Assembly (NCBI RefSeq): GCF_001048695.1
Contig: NZ_CVRB01000001.1
Span: forward strand, 1,178,001-1,242,000
Reading direction: 5' to 3'
Origin: Neobacillus massiliamazoniensis
GTDB lineage: Bacteria; Bacillota; Bacilli; Bacillales; Cytobacillaceae
DNA length: 64,000 bases
Position numbers and translations under genes: made by a program. Below are positions 7,506 to 15,780 of this stretch, piece by piece (the stretch's first letter is position 1; the number at the start of each line of letters is the position of its first letter). The notes under the pieces are model-generated. The model was not told the DNA's origin. It was given only the letters and a program-made list of their open reading frames with translations, and ran no database searches.

Positions 7506-9215
7506 ATGAATTTAAAGGGAAATCCATTTTATTTAACAGATGAAGATATTGATTGGGTGAACAAAACCTTATCCTCTATGACTACTGAAGAAAAAGTCGG
7601 ACAACTTTTCTGCCTGCACGGCATGTTAAAGGATAAAGAGCTTTTAAAAGAGACATTAGATACCTATAAGCCCGGGGGATTTATGTTTAGACCGGATAAG
7701 GGGGAGACGATTCAGGATGTTCATCGTTTCTTGCAAGAGCAATCCGCTATTCCTCTACTTCTTGCGGCAAACCTAGAAGCCGGAGGAAATGGCATTGCAT
7801 TGGACGGGACAGCAGTTGCTAATCCCATGCAGACAGCAGCAACAGGAAACACGGAAATAGCATACAAGTTAGGGGAAATTGCAGCTAAAGAGGGCAGTAC
7901 TGTAGGCTGTAACTGGTCTTTTGCACCTGTAGTAGATATTGATATAAACTTTCGAAATCCTATTACCAATATTCGTACCTTTGGATCAGATGTATCCACC
8001 GTTATAAAAATGAGCAAAGCGTATGTACAAGCCTTGCAAGAAAACGGACTAGCGGCATCCATCAAACATTTTCCGGGAGACGGTGTCGATGAAAGAGATC
8101 ACCATCTAGTGACTTCTGTTAACTCTCTCTCTGTAGAGGAGTGGGATCGTACCTATGGTATTATTTATAAGGAATTAATTGAGGCAGGTACAAAAACGAT
8201 TATGCCTGGACATATTATGCTCCCTCATTATTCCAAAAAGCTTCGTCCTGATATAAAGGACGAAGAAATAATGCCGGCTACTCTATCTAAAGAATTGTTA
8301 CAGGATTTACTAAGAGAACAACTGCAATTTAATGGTGTTATTGTCTCTGACTCTACCATGATGGCTGGGTTCGCAATGGCAAAGAATAGAGAAGAGGCAG
8401 TTCCTTTAACAATCGAAGCGGGCTGCGATGTGTTCCTTTTTAACCGAGATATCCAAGAGGACTTTAATTTTATGATGAAGGGTCTTGAAAATGGACTGCT
8501 GACGATGGAAAGAGTAGAGGAAGCAGCTACGAGAGTGTTGGCCTTAAAAGCATCTCTTGGTCTCCATAAAAAAGAAGCCGTTGCGATAGTTCTGAGAGAT
8601 GAGGAGCTTAAGGTACTTGGCTGTCAAGAACATAAGAAGTGGGCATCCATTGCAGCAGATGAATCCATTACCTTAGTAAAAGATACAAAACAATTACTAC
8701 CTATATCCTCTAATCAATATCGGCGAGTTTTGTTAATTCCTGTAGAGGGCATAAACTCTCAGTTAAAAGCAGAGGGCTTCTACTCAAAATCCTACACTGA
8801 AAGCTTTGCAGATCAGCTGCGAACAAATGGGTTTGAGGTGGTTATCTTTGACCCAAATCAAAATTTTGGAGCGTCATTTACAGCGCCTACGTACACAATA
8901 AAAGAACAATTTGACCTTGTTATTTATTTGGCGAACCTTTCTTCCGCTATGCTAAAGCCTACTTTGCGGGTGCAGTGGTCGCCAATGCTTGCGGGTGACT
9001 TACCATGGTTCATTCAGGAAGTGCCTACTATTTTCATTTCTCTAGGCAACCCATATCATTTATTCGATATTCCGAGAGTCCCTGTCATGATTAACTGCTA
9101 TCACGCAAACGAAAACATTATTGATTATCTTTATAAGAAGTTAACTGGGGAATCCGAATTTAAAGGGAAGAGCCCGGTAGACCCGTTTTGTGGATGTTGG
9201 GATACTCGGCTTTAA
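7506..9215 (+). CDS. Glycoside hydrolase family 3, beta-N-acetylglucosaminidase-like (NagZ type)
   Basis: A 569-residue intracellular enzyme with no signal peptide. The N-terminal TIM barrel has SIKHFPGDGVDERDHHLVTS at about residues 184-203, the NagZ-type KHFPG(D/H)G...D-H motif carrying the Asp-His acid/base pair. VIVSDSTMMAG near residue 279 provides the nucleophile Asp. A GH3 C-terminal domain follows from about 390. The family removes beta-linked N-acetylglucosamine from cell-wall or chitin-derived saccharides; the exact sugar here is not proven. The start follows GAGGAGGAAAAACAGG. With the upstream symporter it forms a take-up-and-cleave operon, possibly for amino-sugar disaccharides. 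Confidence 0.85.
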   Translation: MNLKGNPFYLTDEDIDWVNKTLSSMTTEEKVGQLFCLHGMLKDKELLKETLDTYKPGGFMFRPDKGETIQDVHRFLQEQSAIPLLLAANLEAGGNGIALDGTAVANPMQTAATGNTEIAYKLGEIAAKEGSTVGCNWSFAPVVDIDINFRNPITNIRTFGSDVSTVIKMSKAYVQALQENGLAASIKHFPGDGVDERDHHLVTSVNSLSVEEWDRTYGIIYKELIEAGTKTIMPGHIMLPHYSKKLRPDIKDEEIMPATLSKELLQDLLREQLQFNGVIVSDSTMMAGFAMAKNREEAVPLTIEAGCDVFLFNRDIQEDFNFMMKGLENGLLTMERVEEAATRVLALKASLGLHKKEAVAIVLRDEELKVLGCQEHKKWASIAADESITLVKDTKQLLPISSNQYRRVLLIPVEGINSQLKAEGFYSKSYTESFADQLRTNGFEVVIFDPNQNFGASFTAPTYTIKEQFDLVIYLANLSSAMLKPTLRVQWSPMLAGDLPWFIQEVPTIFISLGNPYHLFDIPRVPVMINCYHANENIIDYLYKKLTGESEFKGKSPVDPFCGCWDTRL

Positions 9216-9386
9216 CGAATGATGTGTTATTGTAGCCTAACCAGAATAGCACAGGAGTATTGAGTGAAGAAAGGCTGATTTGTAAATTCTCTAATTAATT
9301 TACTTTTAATCAGCACTTGTCCATTCCATTTTTTCTTTATTGAATATGTTATTACTATCCACCGAACATATATAGCTACCTCCTTA

Positions 9387-9420
9387 GAGGCGTTTGCAGA
9401 TTATGCAGACGCTTCTTTGT
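9387..9420 (+). terminator. Rho-independent terminator after the glycosidase
   Basis: A 12-bp stem, GAGGCGTTTGCA with TGCAGACGCTTC, loop GATTA, followed by TTTG. The rest of the 330-bp gap holds only a weaker inverted repeat at about 9279-9319. Confidence 0.7.
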
Positions 9421-9545
9421 ATTCTTACGTAAAATCGCTGATTTATCCTATCGCTATGATGATTGTCCAATCAAAACCTTTCTTAAAAAAATATATATAA
9501 TTAGAAGGTTTCCCCTTCGAATAATCAAAAAAGGGGGTGAGAAAT

Positions 9546-9680
9546 ATGGGTTGGTATGGCGGATACGGCGGATTTGGATACGGCGGATATGGATACGGCG
9601 GATACGGCGGCGGTTCAGCATTTGTTTTAATCGTTGTATTGTTCATTCTTCTTATCATTGTAGGAACTTCATTCATTTAA
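9546..9680 (+). CDS. YjcZ-family glycine/tyrosine-rich membrane peptide
   Basis: A 44-residue peptide. The first half is a run of Gly-Tyr repeats (GWYGGYGGFGYGGYGYGG), and the second half is one hydrophobic helix (SAFVLIVVLFILLIIVGTSFI). This matches the YjcZ/YhcO class of sporulation-associated peptides of Bacilli. A very strong ribosome site, AGGGGGTG, precedes the ATG by six bases, and a perfect terminator follows. Function in the family is not settled; association with spores comes from family knowledge. Confidence 0.85.
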   Translation: MGWYGGYGGFGYGGYGYGGYGGGSAFVLIVVLFILLIIVGTSFI

Positions 9681-9721
9681 TGTGCACTTAACATAGGGCA
9701 TGTTGGGTTCCACAATACGAC

Positions 9722-9764
9722 AAAAGGACAGATTGGTTAGTCAAATCTGTCCTTTTGTTTTTTA
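9722..9764 (+). terminator. Terminator of the YjcZ-like gene
   Basis: AAAAGGACAGATT pairs with AATCTGTCCTTTT, followed by GTTTTTT. The arms are 13 bp and fully complementary. Confidence 0.88.
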
Positions 9765-9969
9765 AATTCCTTATTTAAACTGATCCGTTAGTAGTTTAGA
9801 AAAAGAGTTGCTTCTGCATTCTTTGTTCAAATATGGCACCCGTTTGTACAATAACTAGGCATTATTTTGATTGAAGGAGATGTTCCATGGATTGGCGAAT
9901 TAGAGAGAGTACAACGATCAGATCTTTTTTACAAAAAGGAGATTTTAGAAGATCAAGGAGTGATTTTGG

Positions 9970-10518
9970 TTGTATAACGTTGAGATAAGAAGACCACGAA
10001 TTGAGGATTGTGAAGAGCTACATCAATTTTTTACTACAGTCATTAAGGATACGTATGCCAGAGAAGGTTTATCGGAGCTGATTGATGATATAGAAAATGA
10101 AATTGAAATGAAGAAAAAATATTTGATATCTGATTTTGAGAGCAATGGGAAGAATCGATATTTTTTGGTCACTATAGATAAAAACAGTAATAAAATTATC
10201 GGTACAATTGAATATGGTCCTGCTAGTGAGTTGATTGCTATTTGTACAGATGGAGCATTGAAAGAATGGTATGAGGTAGGAACTGTATTTGTTCTTCCGG
10301 ATTATCAAAGAGTTGGAATCGGTACTTTACTATTAAATGAAATGTTTCTCACCTTAAAGAATAAGGGAATCAAAGAATTTTGTTTAGATAGCGGGTATAC
10401 CAATGCACAAAAGGTATGGAAAAAGAAATTTGGAGAGCCTGATTATTTGCTGAAGGATTATTGGGGTGAAGGGTTTGATCATATGATTTGGCGGAGAAGC
10501 ATTAATGATGAAATATGA
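9970..10518 (+). CDS. GNAT family N-acetyltransferase
   Basis: A 182-residue acetyltransferase beginning with TTG nine bases after AAGGAG. The acetyl-CoA site lies in YEVGTVFVLPDYQRVGIGTLLLNEM, whose QRVGIGT matches the Q/R-x-x-G-x-G/A loop of motif A. The early RRPRIEDCEELHQFF and late GYTNAQKVWKKKFG segments complete the fold. The substrate cannot be predicted. The preceding 100 bp reads as a 33-codon ORF (ATG at 9887, good ribosome site) that overlaps the start, and in another frame as what looks like the tail of a lost protein; both may be remnants. Confidence 0.8.
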   Translation: MYNVEIRRPRIEDCEELHQFFTTVIKDTYAREGLSELIDDIENEIEMKKKYLISDFESNGKNRYFLVTIDKNSNKIIGTIEYGPASELIAICTDGALKEWYEVGTVFVLPDYQRVGIGTLLLNEMFLTLKNKGIKEFCLDSGYTNAQKVWKKKFGEPDYLLKDYWGEGFDHMIWRRSINDEI

Positions 10519-10663
10519 TCATTACATACCTTTTATTTTTCCAAAAAATAACGTTTTATCGGTACATTCCTAATGTGTTGAATTATTGACACATTGATTT
10601 CGATGTTTCTGTGCTATTCTTAATTTACTCTATTAAACTTTTAAAATTCTTGGAGGGTTAAGA

Positions 10664-10909
10664 ATGAGCTGCGGATGTACATCAAGGTTAAAAGATGGGA
10701 AAGACGTCGTTGACCATGTAAAAAGTAAAGGCAGAGAAAACAATGCACCAAAAGTGGCACACGAGATTAACTGTGAGTGTGGAGAAACCTTTACATTAGA
10801 AACGATTGTTATGAACTGTCCAAAATGTGGAATGACTTATGCAGTAACACCTTGTGGGTCTGATGATAAAAACAATATCAAGCTTGCTGGCATAAAATAC
10901 GCAAAATAA
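10664..10909 (+). CDS. Small zinc-ribbon-like protein
   Basis: An 81-residue protein starting after TGGAGGGTTAAGA. It has an N-terminal CGC pair, then CECGETF and a CPKCG knuckle (the pattern C-x-C...CxxCG), consistent with a small zinc ribbon binding one metal, followed by a lone Cys in TPCGSDD. I do not recognise a named family. It is monocistronic, with a promoter-length gap upstream and a terminator downstream. Confidence 0.7.
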   Translation: MSCGCTSRLKDGKDVVDHVKSKGRENNAPKVAHEINCECGETFTLETIVMNCPKCGMTYAVTPCGSDDKNNIKLAGIKYAK

Positions 10910-10948
10910 CTTAATTGTTTTTACAAATAAATGATTTTTAAGAAGATT

Positions 10949-10973
10949 AGGTTGTTGCTGCAACCTTTTTTTA
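10949..10973 (+). terminator. Terminator after the zinc-ribbon gene
   Basis: AGGTTG and CAACCT with a six-base loop, followed by seven Ts. Confidence 0.65.
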
Positions 10974-11004
10974 ATTCAGTTAAACAAATTGGAATTTATA
11001 AAAC

Positions 11005-11475
11005 TTATTTTATCGCTTTTAAATGCTGAATGTGTATTCCTATATGTCCTATACCAATTATGATAGCAGATGCAATCAGCCAAATAACTTTACCATAAAT
11101 ACCTAATAGCATAAAAGCCATGACAGGCAGACTTGCGAGAGGTACGGGAATCCCACAAAAACTACGATAAAAATTCTCTTCTGTATTCTCATTACTATAA
11201 TATCTAATCCAACAAATCTCATAAAGAATCATCAGTAAAAATGATGCTATTAGCCACAAACTCCATACTGAAAACGGAGCAATGTTAAAATCACTAAAAA
11301 TCAAAATACTACACGAACAGCACACTTGCCCAATACGTTCAAACAATAATAATATTTTGTTTTCTTGGGAATAGTCATAATCTATTGGCAGATTCTTACT
11401 CCAAATGATATTTGGAATGAATAGCATCAATAAATATATTAGACCTACATATGAAAATCCTAAATGGCCTAACAT
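11005..11475 (-). CDS. Hypothetical membrane protein
   Basis: A 156-residue protein with about four or five hydrophobic helices (FSYVGLIYLLMLFIPNIIW at the start, LWLIASFLLMILYEICW, PVMAFMLLGIYG and a last helix near the C-terminus). The ATG at 11475 follows an excellent AGGAGGG. It is AT-rich with no catalytic signature, and I do not recognise its family. It stands alone, convergent with the zinc-ribbon gene. Confidence 0.7.
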   Translation of the reverse strand: MLGHLGFSYVGLIYLLMLFIPNIIWSKNLPIDYDYSQENKILLLFERIGQVCCSCSILIFSDFNIAPFSVWSLWLIASFLLMILYEICWIRYYSNENTEENFYRSFCGIPVPLASLPVMAFMLLGIYGKVIWLIASAIIIGIGHIGIHIQHLKAIK

Positions 11476-11649
11476 ATAATCCCTCCTAAAAAATACTATT
11501 ATTCTATCTGCTACAAATTATTATTTTTCCGCGGATTATATAAATAATCTTTACTTAGGAGTTAATTACAATTGTTACTTAATTTTACTTTATAGAAATT
11601 AGATTTCTTTGTATATAATATTTATCACTACCTTCTATAATAGTTCCAT

Positions 11650-12741
11650 TTAAGTCGTTGTAAATTTAGCATAGATGACAAAAAACAGGGTTAACTCGCA
11701 AGTTATGACAATGTTTGGAACCATTACGATCATATCCAATATAAAAAAGGCGGCTAAGATCCCTAAAAATAATCCATAATGATGAATTTTCAAACGATGT
11801 TGTTCATATCTGTATTGATGAAAAACAATGGAAGTTGCCGTGAGATAGAGCAATACAGAACTAAAGACAAAATATACGATAAAGGAATAATGAACCTCAT
11901 GCAAAAACATCAGTTTGATGGAGGCGGCAATCATGCTCAAAGACATTAGAATAAACAGATGTCCGTAAAGGATCGTTTGTCCGGCACTCTGAATGGACTT
12001 GTTCACCTTCTTTTCAACATGATCGAAATATTGCCACCAGATCGAAATAATCAGGATAAAGGAAATAAGCGAAAATGCGATCGTATGCCAATCTCCTTTT
12101 TGCGGCTGTAATATAAACAGAGTGCTGACGACCGATTCTCCAAAAAGGATTAATGTCAATGAAGCAAAACGTTCTAATAAATGTGCTGTATTGGTCGGGG
12201 CTTTCACTAAATACTTACGCCCGAAAATCGGCACAATAATATCGACAATAATGCCAGCATATAACACTGCGTAGCGGATCCATGAATCGAAAAAGATCGA
12301 AAGAGAGGAGATGATGATTCCGATCCAAAAACGCGTCCCTAAAAACTGAGCTACCTCTTTTCTATTTTTATCTTCTAATTTCTGAACAACCAGATATTGA
12401 ATCGCTGTTATTGCTCTTATTCCAATATAGCCAATCAGAAATGGGCGATAATATTGGTCAAAATGAACCGATAAGCTTGAAGTCATGATCAGAACAAATA
12501 ACATTTGCAAGATCATATAAATCCGTTGATGCAAAAAATCCTGTCCAAACCGATTCACAAACATCGTTTGACCAGTCCAAGACCACCAAATCGGGATAAA
12601 CATGAGTACAAACTTAATATAATATTCCGGATGGATAACCCCTTTTTCAACATGAAGCAATACTTGAGTAGTCGTTGCAACCGCTGCTGCAAAAAGCAAG
12701 TCATAAAAGAGTTCTAACCAGGTGACTTTTTTTTCTTCCAT
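11650..12741 (-). CDS. Low temperature requirement protein A (LtrA) family membrane protein
   Basis: A 363-residue polytopic membrane protein with about ten helices. The N-terminus VTWLELFYDLLFAAAVATTT is the LtrA signature (xLELFFDLxFV). PIWWSWTGQTMFVNRF and RFASLTLILFGESVV are further family blocks. LtrA was named for a Listeria locus needed at low temperature; its biochemical function is not established. The ATG follows GGGGGAGTGGTGTAA. It is monocistronic and divergent from the Fur-box-linked operon at 12.95 kb. Confidence 0.87.
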   Translation of the reverse strand: MEEKKVTWLELFYDLLFAAAVATTTQVLLHVEKGVIHPEYYIKFVLMFIPIWWSWTGQTMFVNRFGQDFLHQRIYMILQMLFVLIMTSSLSVHFDQYYRPFLIGYIGIRAITAIQYLVVQKLEDKNRKEVAQFLGTRFWIGIIISSLSIFFDSWIRYAVLYAGIIVDIIVPIFGRKYLVKAPTNTAHLLERFASLTLILFGESVVSTLFILQPQKGDWHTIAFSLISFILIISIWWQYFDHVEKKVNKSIQSAGQTILYGHLFILMSLSMIAASIKLMFLHEVHYSFIVYFVFSSVLLYLTATSIVFHQYRYEQHRLKIHHYGLFLGILAAFFILDMIVMVPNIVITCELTLFFVIYAKFTTT

Positions 12742-12912
12742 TTACACCACTCCCCCATCCCTAAATAGATTATAGTAACAAGATCCTGCAGCTTCAATTG
12801 AAAAAGACGGTATTTATTTTTATTGAAAAAAGAGGATATAGGGGATTTTAAAGAGAATTATCTAGAAGTTTCCATTAATGTCGAAAAAAAAGAGATCACT
12901 TACAAATATGTT

Positions 12913-12927
12913 TGAGAATTATTTTCA
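12913..12927. promoter_or_regulatory. Fur-box-like inverted repeat
   Basis: TGAGAATTATTTTCA is a 7-1-7 inverted repeat close to the Bacillus Fur box TGATAATNATTATCA (13 of 15 positions). It lies 24 bp before the hydrolase start. Confidence 0.55.
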
Positions 12928-12951
12928 ATTAACAAAGAGATGGGAGCTGGA

Positions 12952-13743
12952 ATGATCATGAATAGGAAAACCTTTGCGCTAAAGAGTGGTACCATGGTGT
13001 ATCGAGATGAAGGAGACGGTAAGCCGATTGTTTTGCTCCACGGATTTTGTGGAAGTCATCAGTATTGGGATCACGTCATTCCTGAATTGTCAAAAGACTA
13101 TCGGGTGATCGCGCCAGATCTCCCTGGTCATGGAAATTCAACTGTTACAAATGAACAACAGTCCATTGAGGCAATGGCCGACACGATTAAAGTGCTGTTG
13201 GATCGATTGGCATTAGAGGATGTAGCTATGTTTGGACATTCCTTAGGCGGCTACATCACACTAGCATTTGCTGAAAAATATAGCAGCCTCTTGAATCGTT
13301 TCTCACTTGTTCACTCGACTGCCTTTCCTGATTCAGAAGAAGCAAAAAAGGGGAGAGCAGCTGCAATCGAAAAAGTGACACTTGAGGGAATTCCCTCTCT
13401 CATCGATGGGTTGGTGCCTAAACTTTTTTCTCCAGATAATCTGAAGAAACATGCAGATGACGTGGAAGCAACCAAGGAAATTGGTTACGCCACCTCGCCT
13501 GAAGGTGCCATTGGTGCTCTAAAAGCAATGAAGAGTCGGCCTGACCGAAATCACGTTCTTGAGAACACCTCATTGCCGGTTCTATTAATCGCCGGTGACA
13601 AGGACCAGGTCATCCCCTATGAAAAAACCTTTTCCGTGGCGAAGGGAAACATTCAGCATTCTTTACTAAAAAACACGGGCCATATGAGTATGTATGAAGC
13701 ACCTGAACAACTTATTTCTGAGATGAAGGTTTTTTTAAAGTGA
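12952..13743 (+). CDS. Alpha/beta hydrolase
   Basis: A 263-residue alpha/beta-hydrolase-fold protein. The oxyanion strand HGFCGSHQYWDHVIPELS, the nucleophile elbow GHSLGGY (Ser), the acidic residue in IAGDKDQVIP and the catalytic His in NTGHMSMYE form the triad. Start chosen at the ATG at 12952, five bases after GGGAG; ATGs at 12940 and 12958 are also possible. It resembles 3-oxoadipate enol-lactonase/esterase-type hydrolases but the substrate is unknown. It heads a three-gene operon with a YjdI-type ferredoxin-like protein and a YjdJ-type acetyltransferase, behind a Fur-like box. Confidence 0.85.
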   Translation: MIMNRKTFALKSGTMVYRDEGDGKPIVLLHGFCGSHQYWDHVIPELSKDYRVIAPDLPGHGNSTVTNEQQSIEAMADTIKVLLDRLALEDVAMFGHSLGGYITLAFAEKYSSLLNRFSLVHSTAFPDSEEAKKGRAAAIEKVTLEGIPSLIDGLVPKLFSPDNLKKHADDVEATKEIGYATSPEGAIGALKAMKSRPDRNHVLENTSLPVLLIAGDKDQVIPYEKTFSVAKGNIQHSLLKNTGHMSMYEAPEQLISEMKVFLK

Positions 13744-13766
13744 TGTTTTTATAGGGGGGATTAATT

Positions 13767-13994
13767 ATGAGTAATGGATATAAACGTTATAACGGGGAAC
13801 ACATCGATGTCTTCTTCGACTCTGAAAAATGCGCTCATGCAGCAAAATGTGTAAAAGGGTTACCAGGGGTATTTGATATAAAAAAGAAGCCATGGATTAA
13901 CGTAGATGGAGCAGCAGCTGAGGAAATTTCAAAAGTTATAGATCAATGTCCAAGTGGCGCCTTGCAATATATTAGAAAAGATAGCGAGCAATAG
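13767..13994 (+). CDS. YjdI-type (4Fe-4S)-binding protein
   Basis: A 75-residue divergent mono-cluster ferredoxin-like protein. Cysteines occur in SEKCAHAAKCVKG and DQCPSGAL, the Fer4_19 arrangement seen in Escherichia coli YjdI. The ATG follows TAGGGGGGATTAATT. It lies 23 bp after the hydrolase and 14 bp before the YjdJ-like acetyltransferase; the yjdI-yjdJ adjacency is widely conserved. Its partner and role are not established. Confidence 0.82.
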   Translation: MSNGYKRYNGEHIDVFFDSEKCAHAAKCVKGLPGVFDIKKKPWINVDGAAAEEISKVIDQCPSGALQYIRKDSEQ

Positions 13995-14008
13995 GGGGGA
14001 ATAATAAC

Positions 14009-14284
14009 ATGATCGATATTAAAAAAGATACTAACTCTTTTTACGTAGGAGAAGTAAATCAGAAGGATGCACAAATCCATTTTGTCTCAACTGGAGAAGA
14101 ATTAATTATAGTGGATCATACCATTGTTTCAGACAGCCTTCGCGGTCAACATGTCGGAGAAGCATTAGTTAAGAAAATCGTTGAGTTTGCTCGGGAAGAA
14201 GGGAAAAAGGTCGTCCCTTTATGTCCATTTGCGAAGAGTCAGTTTGACCGTCATGAAGAATATGATGACGTTTTAGCAAAATAA
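14009..14284 (+). CDS. YjdJ-type small N-acetyltransferase
   Basis: A 91-residue compact GNAT (COG2388 type). DHTIVSDSLRGQHVGEALVKKIVEFAREEG contains the RGQHVGE acetyl-CoA loop, and VVPLCPFAKSQFDRH matches the family's conserved CPF-x3-F motif. It is the third gene of the operon that starts at 12952, preceded by AGGGGGGAATAATA. These mini-GNATs often accompany YjdI; the acceptor is not known. Confidence 0.85.
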   Translation: MIDIKKDTNSFYVGEVNQKDAQIHFVSTGEELIIVDHTIVSDSLRGQHVGEALVKKIVEFAREEGKKVVPLCPFAKSQFDRHEEYDDVLAK

Positions 14285-14352
14285 AGATTGCATAATTCCA
14301 TCAAAATAGTCGCTTTGATTTTTCTAACAAAAATGATTGTGAGGTGATAATC

Positions 14353-14523
14353 ATGTTATCTTGGTTAGTAGGAATCACAGGCGCTGGCATATCTTTTATC
14401 TTATTCTCTATATTATTTGGGGGATTAAACAAAAGTATGTTACGATTGTTCATTCCCATTCAAAAATTTACAAATAAACTTCAAAGGAAAAGGTTATATA
14501 GTAATTTGACTGTAATCATTTAA
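14353..14523 (+). CDS. Small hydrophobic protein, possibly a gene fragment
   Basis: A 56-codon ORF from ATG at 14353 with a good GAGGTG ribosome site. One hydrophobic helix (LVGITGAGISFILFSILFGG) is followed by a basic amphipathic tail with LIKQ-like QKFTNKLQRKR. Right after its stop, a second 40-codon ORF (14526-14648, also one hydrophobic segment) runs without its own ribosome site. The two could be halves of a frameshifted membrane protein. Family not recognised. Confidence 0.45.
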   Translation: MLSWLVGITGAGISFILFSILFGGLNKSMLRLFIPIQKFTNKLQRKRLYSNLTVII

Positions 14524-14754
14524 TTATGATCAGTGCTAGTATTAACTATTATTATAAATTAGGCAATCTTATGTATGGTAGCTTAATAGGATTCTTTTTT
14601 GCATTAAAAGTTATAATTTTTGATGAATTAGCAACGGTTAAAAATTAAAATATACGTAGATCTATACCCCCATCTTTATTCCAAACCCAAATGGGTCCTA
14701 TTTTATTCTAAAATTATCTAGACTGTACTTAATAAAGAAGGAAGAGCGATAATA

Positions 14755-15045
14755 ATGTTTAATAAGTTAAAGAACTTCATCTTTCATGAAAATGGTACAA
14801 TCCGATTTCAATTGGATGATTGGTATTATTGGTATAAAGACCCCCAAGTCTTTCATGATGCAGTGGTAGAACACTTATTAAAAGAAGGGAAAACTGTTCA
14901 AACACTTCAAGTTACAAAACGTGTGACAAGCAATATTATTTCAACTTTAATTATTGATGGAAAGAAGTATCAACTTTCAGTTCAAAATGCTTCCAATAGA
15001 GTCATCGTGCAGACAGCCGTATTAAAAAAATTAGATGAAAAATAG
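14755..15045 (+). CDS. Hypothetical protein
   Basis: A 96-residue soluble protein starting after GAAGGAAGAGCGATAATA. It has an aromatic N-terminal block (FQLDDWYYWYKDPQVFHD) and alternating strands later (TLIIDGKKYQLSVQN). No signal peptide, membrane segment or known motif is visible. Monocistronic and convergent with the MarR gene at 15172. Confidence 0.6.
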   Translation: MFNKLKNFIFHENGTIRFQLDDWYYWYKDPQVFHDAVVEHLLKEGKTVQTLQVTKRVTSNIISTLIIDGKKYQLSVQNASNRVIVQTAVLKKLDEK

Positions 15046-15171
15046 TCGGCAATAGCGAGAAATTGTTAGGCTGTGCACATTTAACAGGAAAATACATATT
15101 TTTATCGTTTGGGAATCATCTGTTTCTTAAGTTAATGGAAGTGCGGTTGGTTCCCTTTATAGACTCTATAC

Positions 15172-15630
15172 TTACCAGACAGGTCGTAACCTCGATGACA
15201 ATTTATCTTCATTTGCTTCATTAACTAATTTTGTTAAATCTTCTTTGAGCATTTGCATTCGTTCAGCACCTATGTTTTCAATCCAACGTTGCTCAATCTC
15301 GGTTAGTATCTTCTCTTTTGCTTTCACTACAGACCAACCTCGTTCGGTCAAAACAATAATTTTCCCTCTCTTATCAGTGGGATGAGGTTGGCGCGTAACA
15401 TAATCACATTTCTCAAGATAATCTACCATTTTACTTACTGCTTGCTTTGTAATTCCTAAATGTTCAGCTAGTTCTATACCTGTTGCTCCGTTAGGAATCA
15501 TATATTTAAACATAAAACCATGTGCAGGTCTAATATCTCCATAACTCAAATCACTCAATCTGTCATGTAGTTCATTAATCGTAGCACTAAATGATAATGA
15601 CAAAAGTGATGAAAGATCCAATTGATTCAT
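15172..15630 (-). CDS. MarR family transcriptional regulator
   Basis: A 152-residue winged-helix regulator. The ATG at 15630 lies eight bases after AAGGAGG; a frame extension to 15657 starts at TTG within the operator and is rejected. Recognition helix region: GATGIELAEHLGITKQAVSKMVDYLEK, and wing: HPTDKRGKIIVLTERG. It is divergent from a DUF3238 gene and an azoreductase, with two palindromes of form AGTCAA-N5-TTGACT in the shared promoter region. It probably represses itself and that pair, as MarR proteins often do for azoreductases responding to electrophiles. Confidence 0.85.
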   Translation of the reverse strand: MNQLDLSSLLSLSFSATINELHDRLSDLSYGDIRPAHGFMFKYMIPNGATGIELAEHLGITKQAVSKMVDYLEKCDYVTRQPHPTDKRGKIIVLTERGWSVVKAKEKILTEIEQRWIENIGAERMQMLKEDLTKLVNEANEDKLSSRLRPVW

Positions 15631-15646
15631 ACATGAAGCCTCCTTA

Positions 15647-15673
15647 AATAAAGTCAATTAAGTTGACTTTATT
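15647..15673. promoter_or_regulatory. MarR operator, proximal
   Basis: A 27-bp inverted repeat with core AAAGTCAA-TTAAG-TTGACTTT, between the promoter of the MarR gene and its ribosome site. Confidence 0.75.
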
Positions 15674-15681
15674 CTGATTTC

Positions 15682-15710
15682 ATTGTACTATACGTAATGT
15701 AGTCAATCAA
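15682..15710 (-). promoter_or_regulatory. Promoter of the MarR gene
   Basis: Minus-strand TTGATT (15710-15705), a 17-bp spacer and TACAAT (15687-15682). The distal operator covers the -35 element and the proximal one lies downstream of the start. Confidence 0.55.
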
Positions 15711-15718
15711 GTTGACTA
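15700..15718. promoter_or_regulatory. MarR operator, distal
   Basis: TAGTCAA-TCAAG-TTGACTA has the same half-sites and 5-bp spacer as the proximal operator, about 49 bp away, in the divergent promoter region. Confidence 0.75.
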
Positions 15719-15780
15719 TGTTGCTTATAATACAATATGAGATTCGCTGATAAAAATTAATAAACTATGGAGGGTTCAAT

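Noticed and set aside
9443..9676. Proline-rich ORF antisense to the YjcZ-like gene
   Set aside because: It is the complement of the Gly-Tyr repeat and has no ribosome site.
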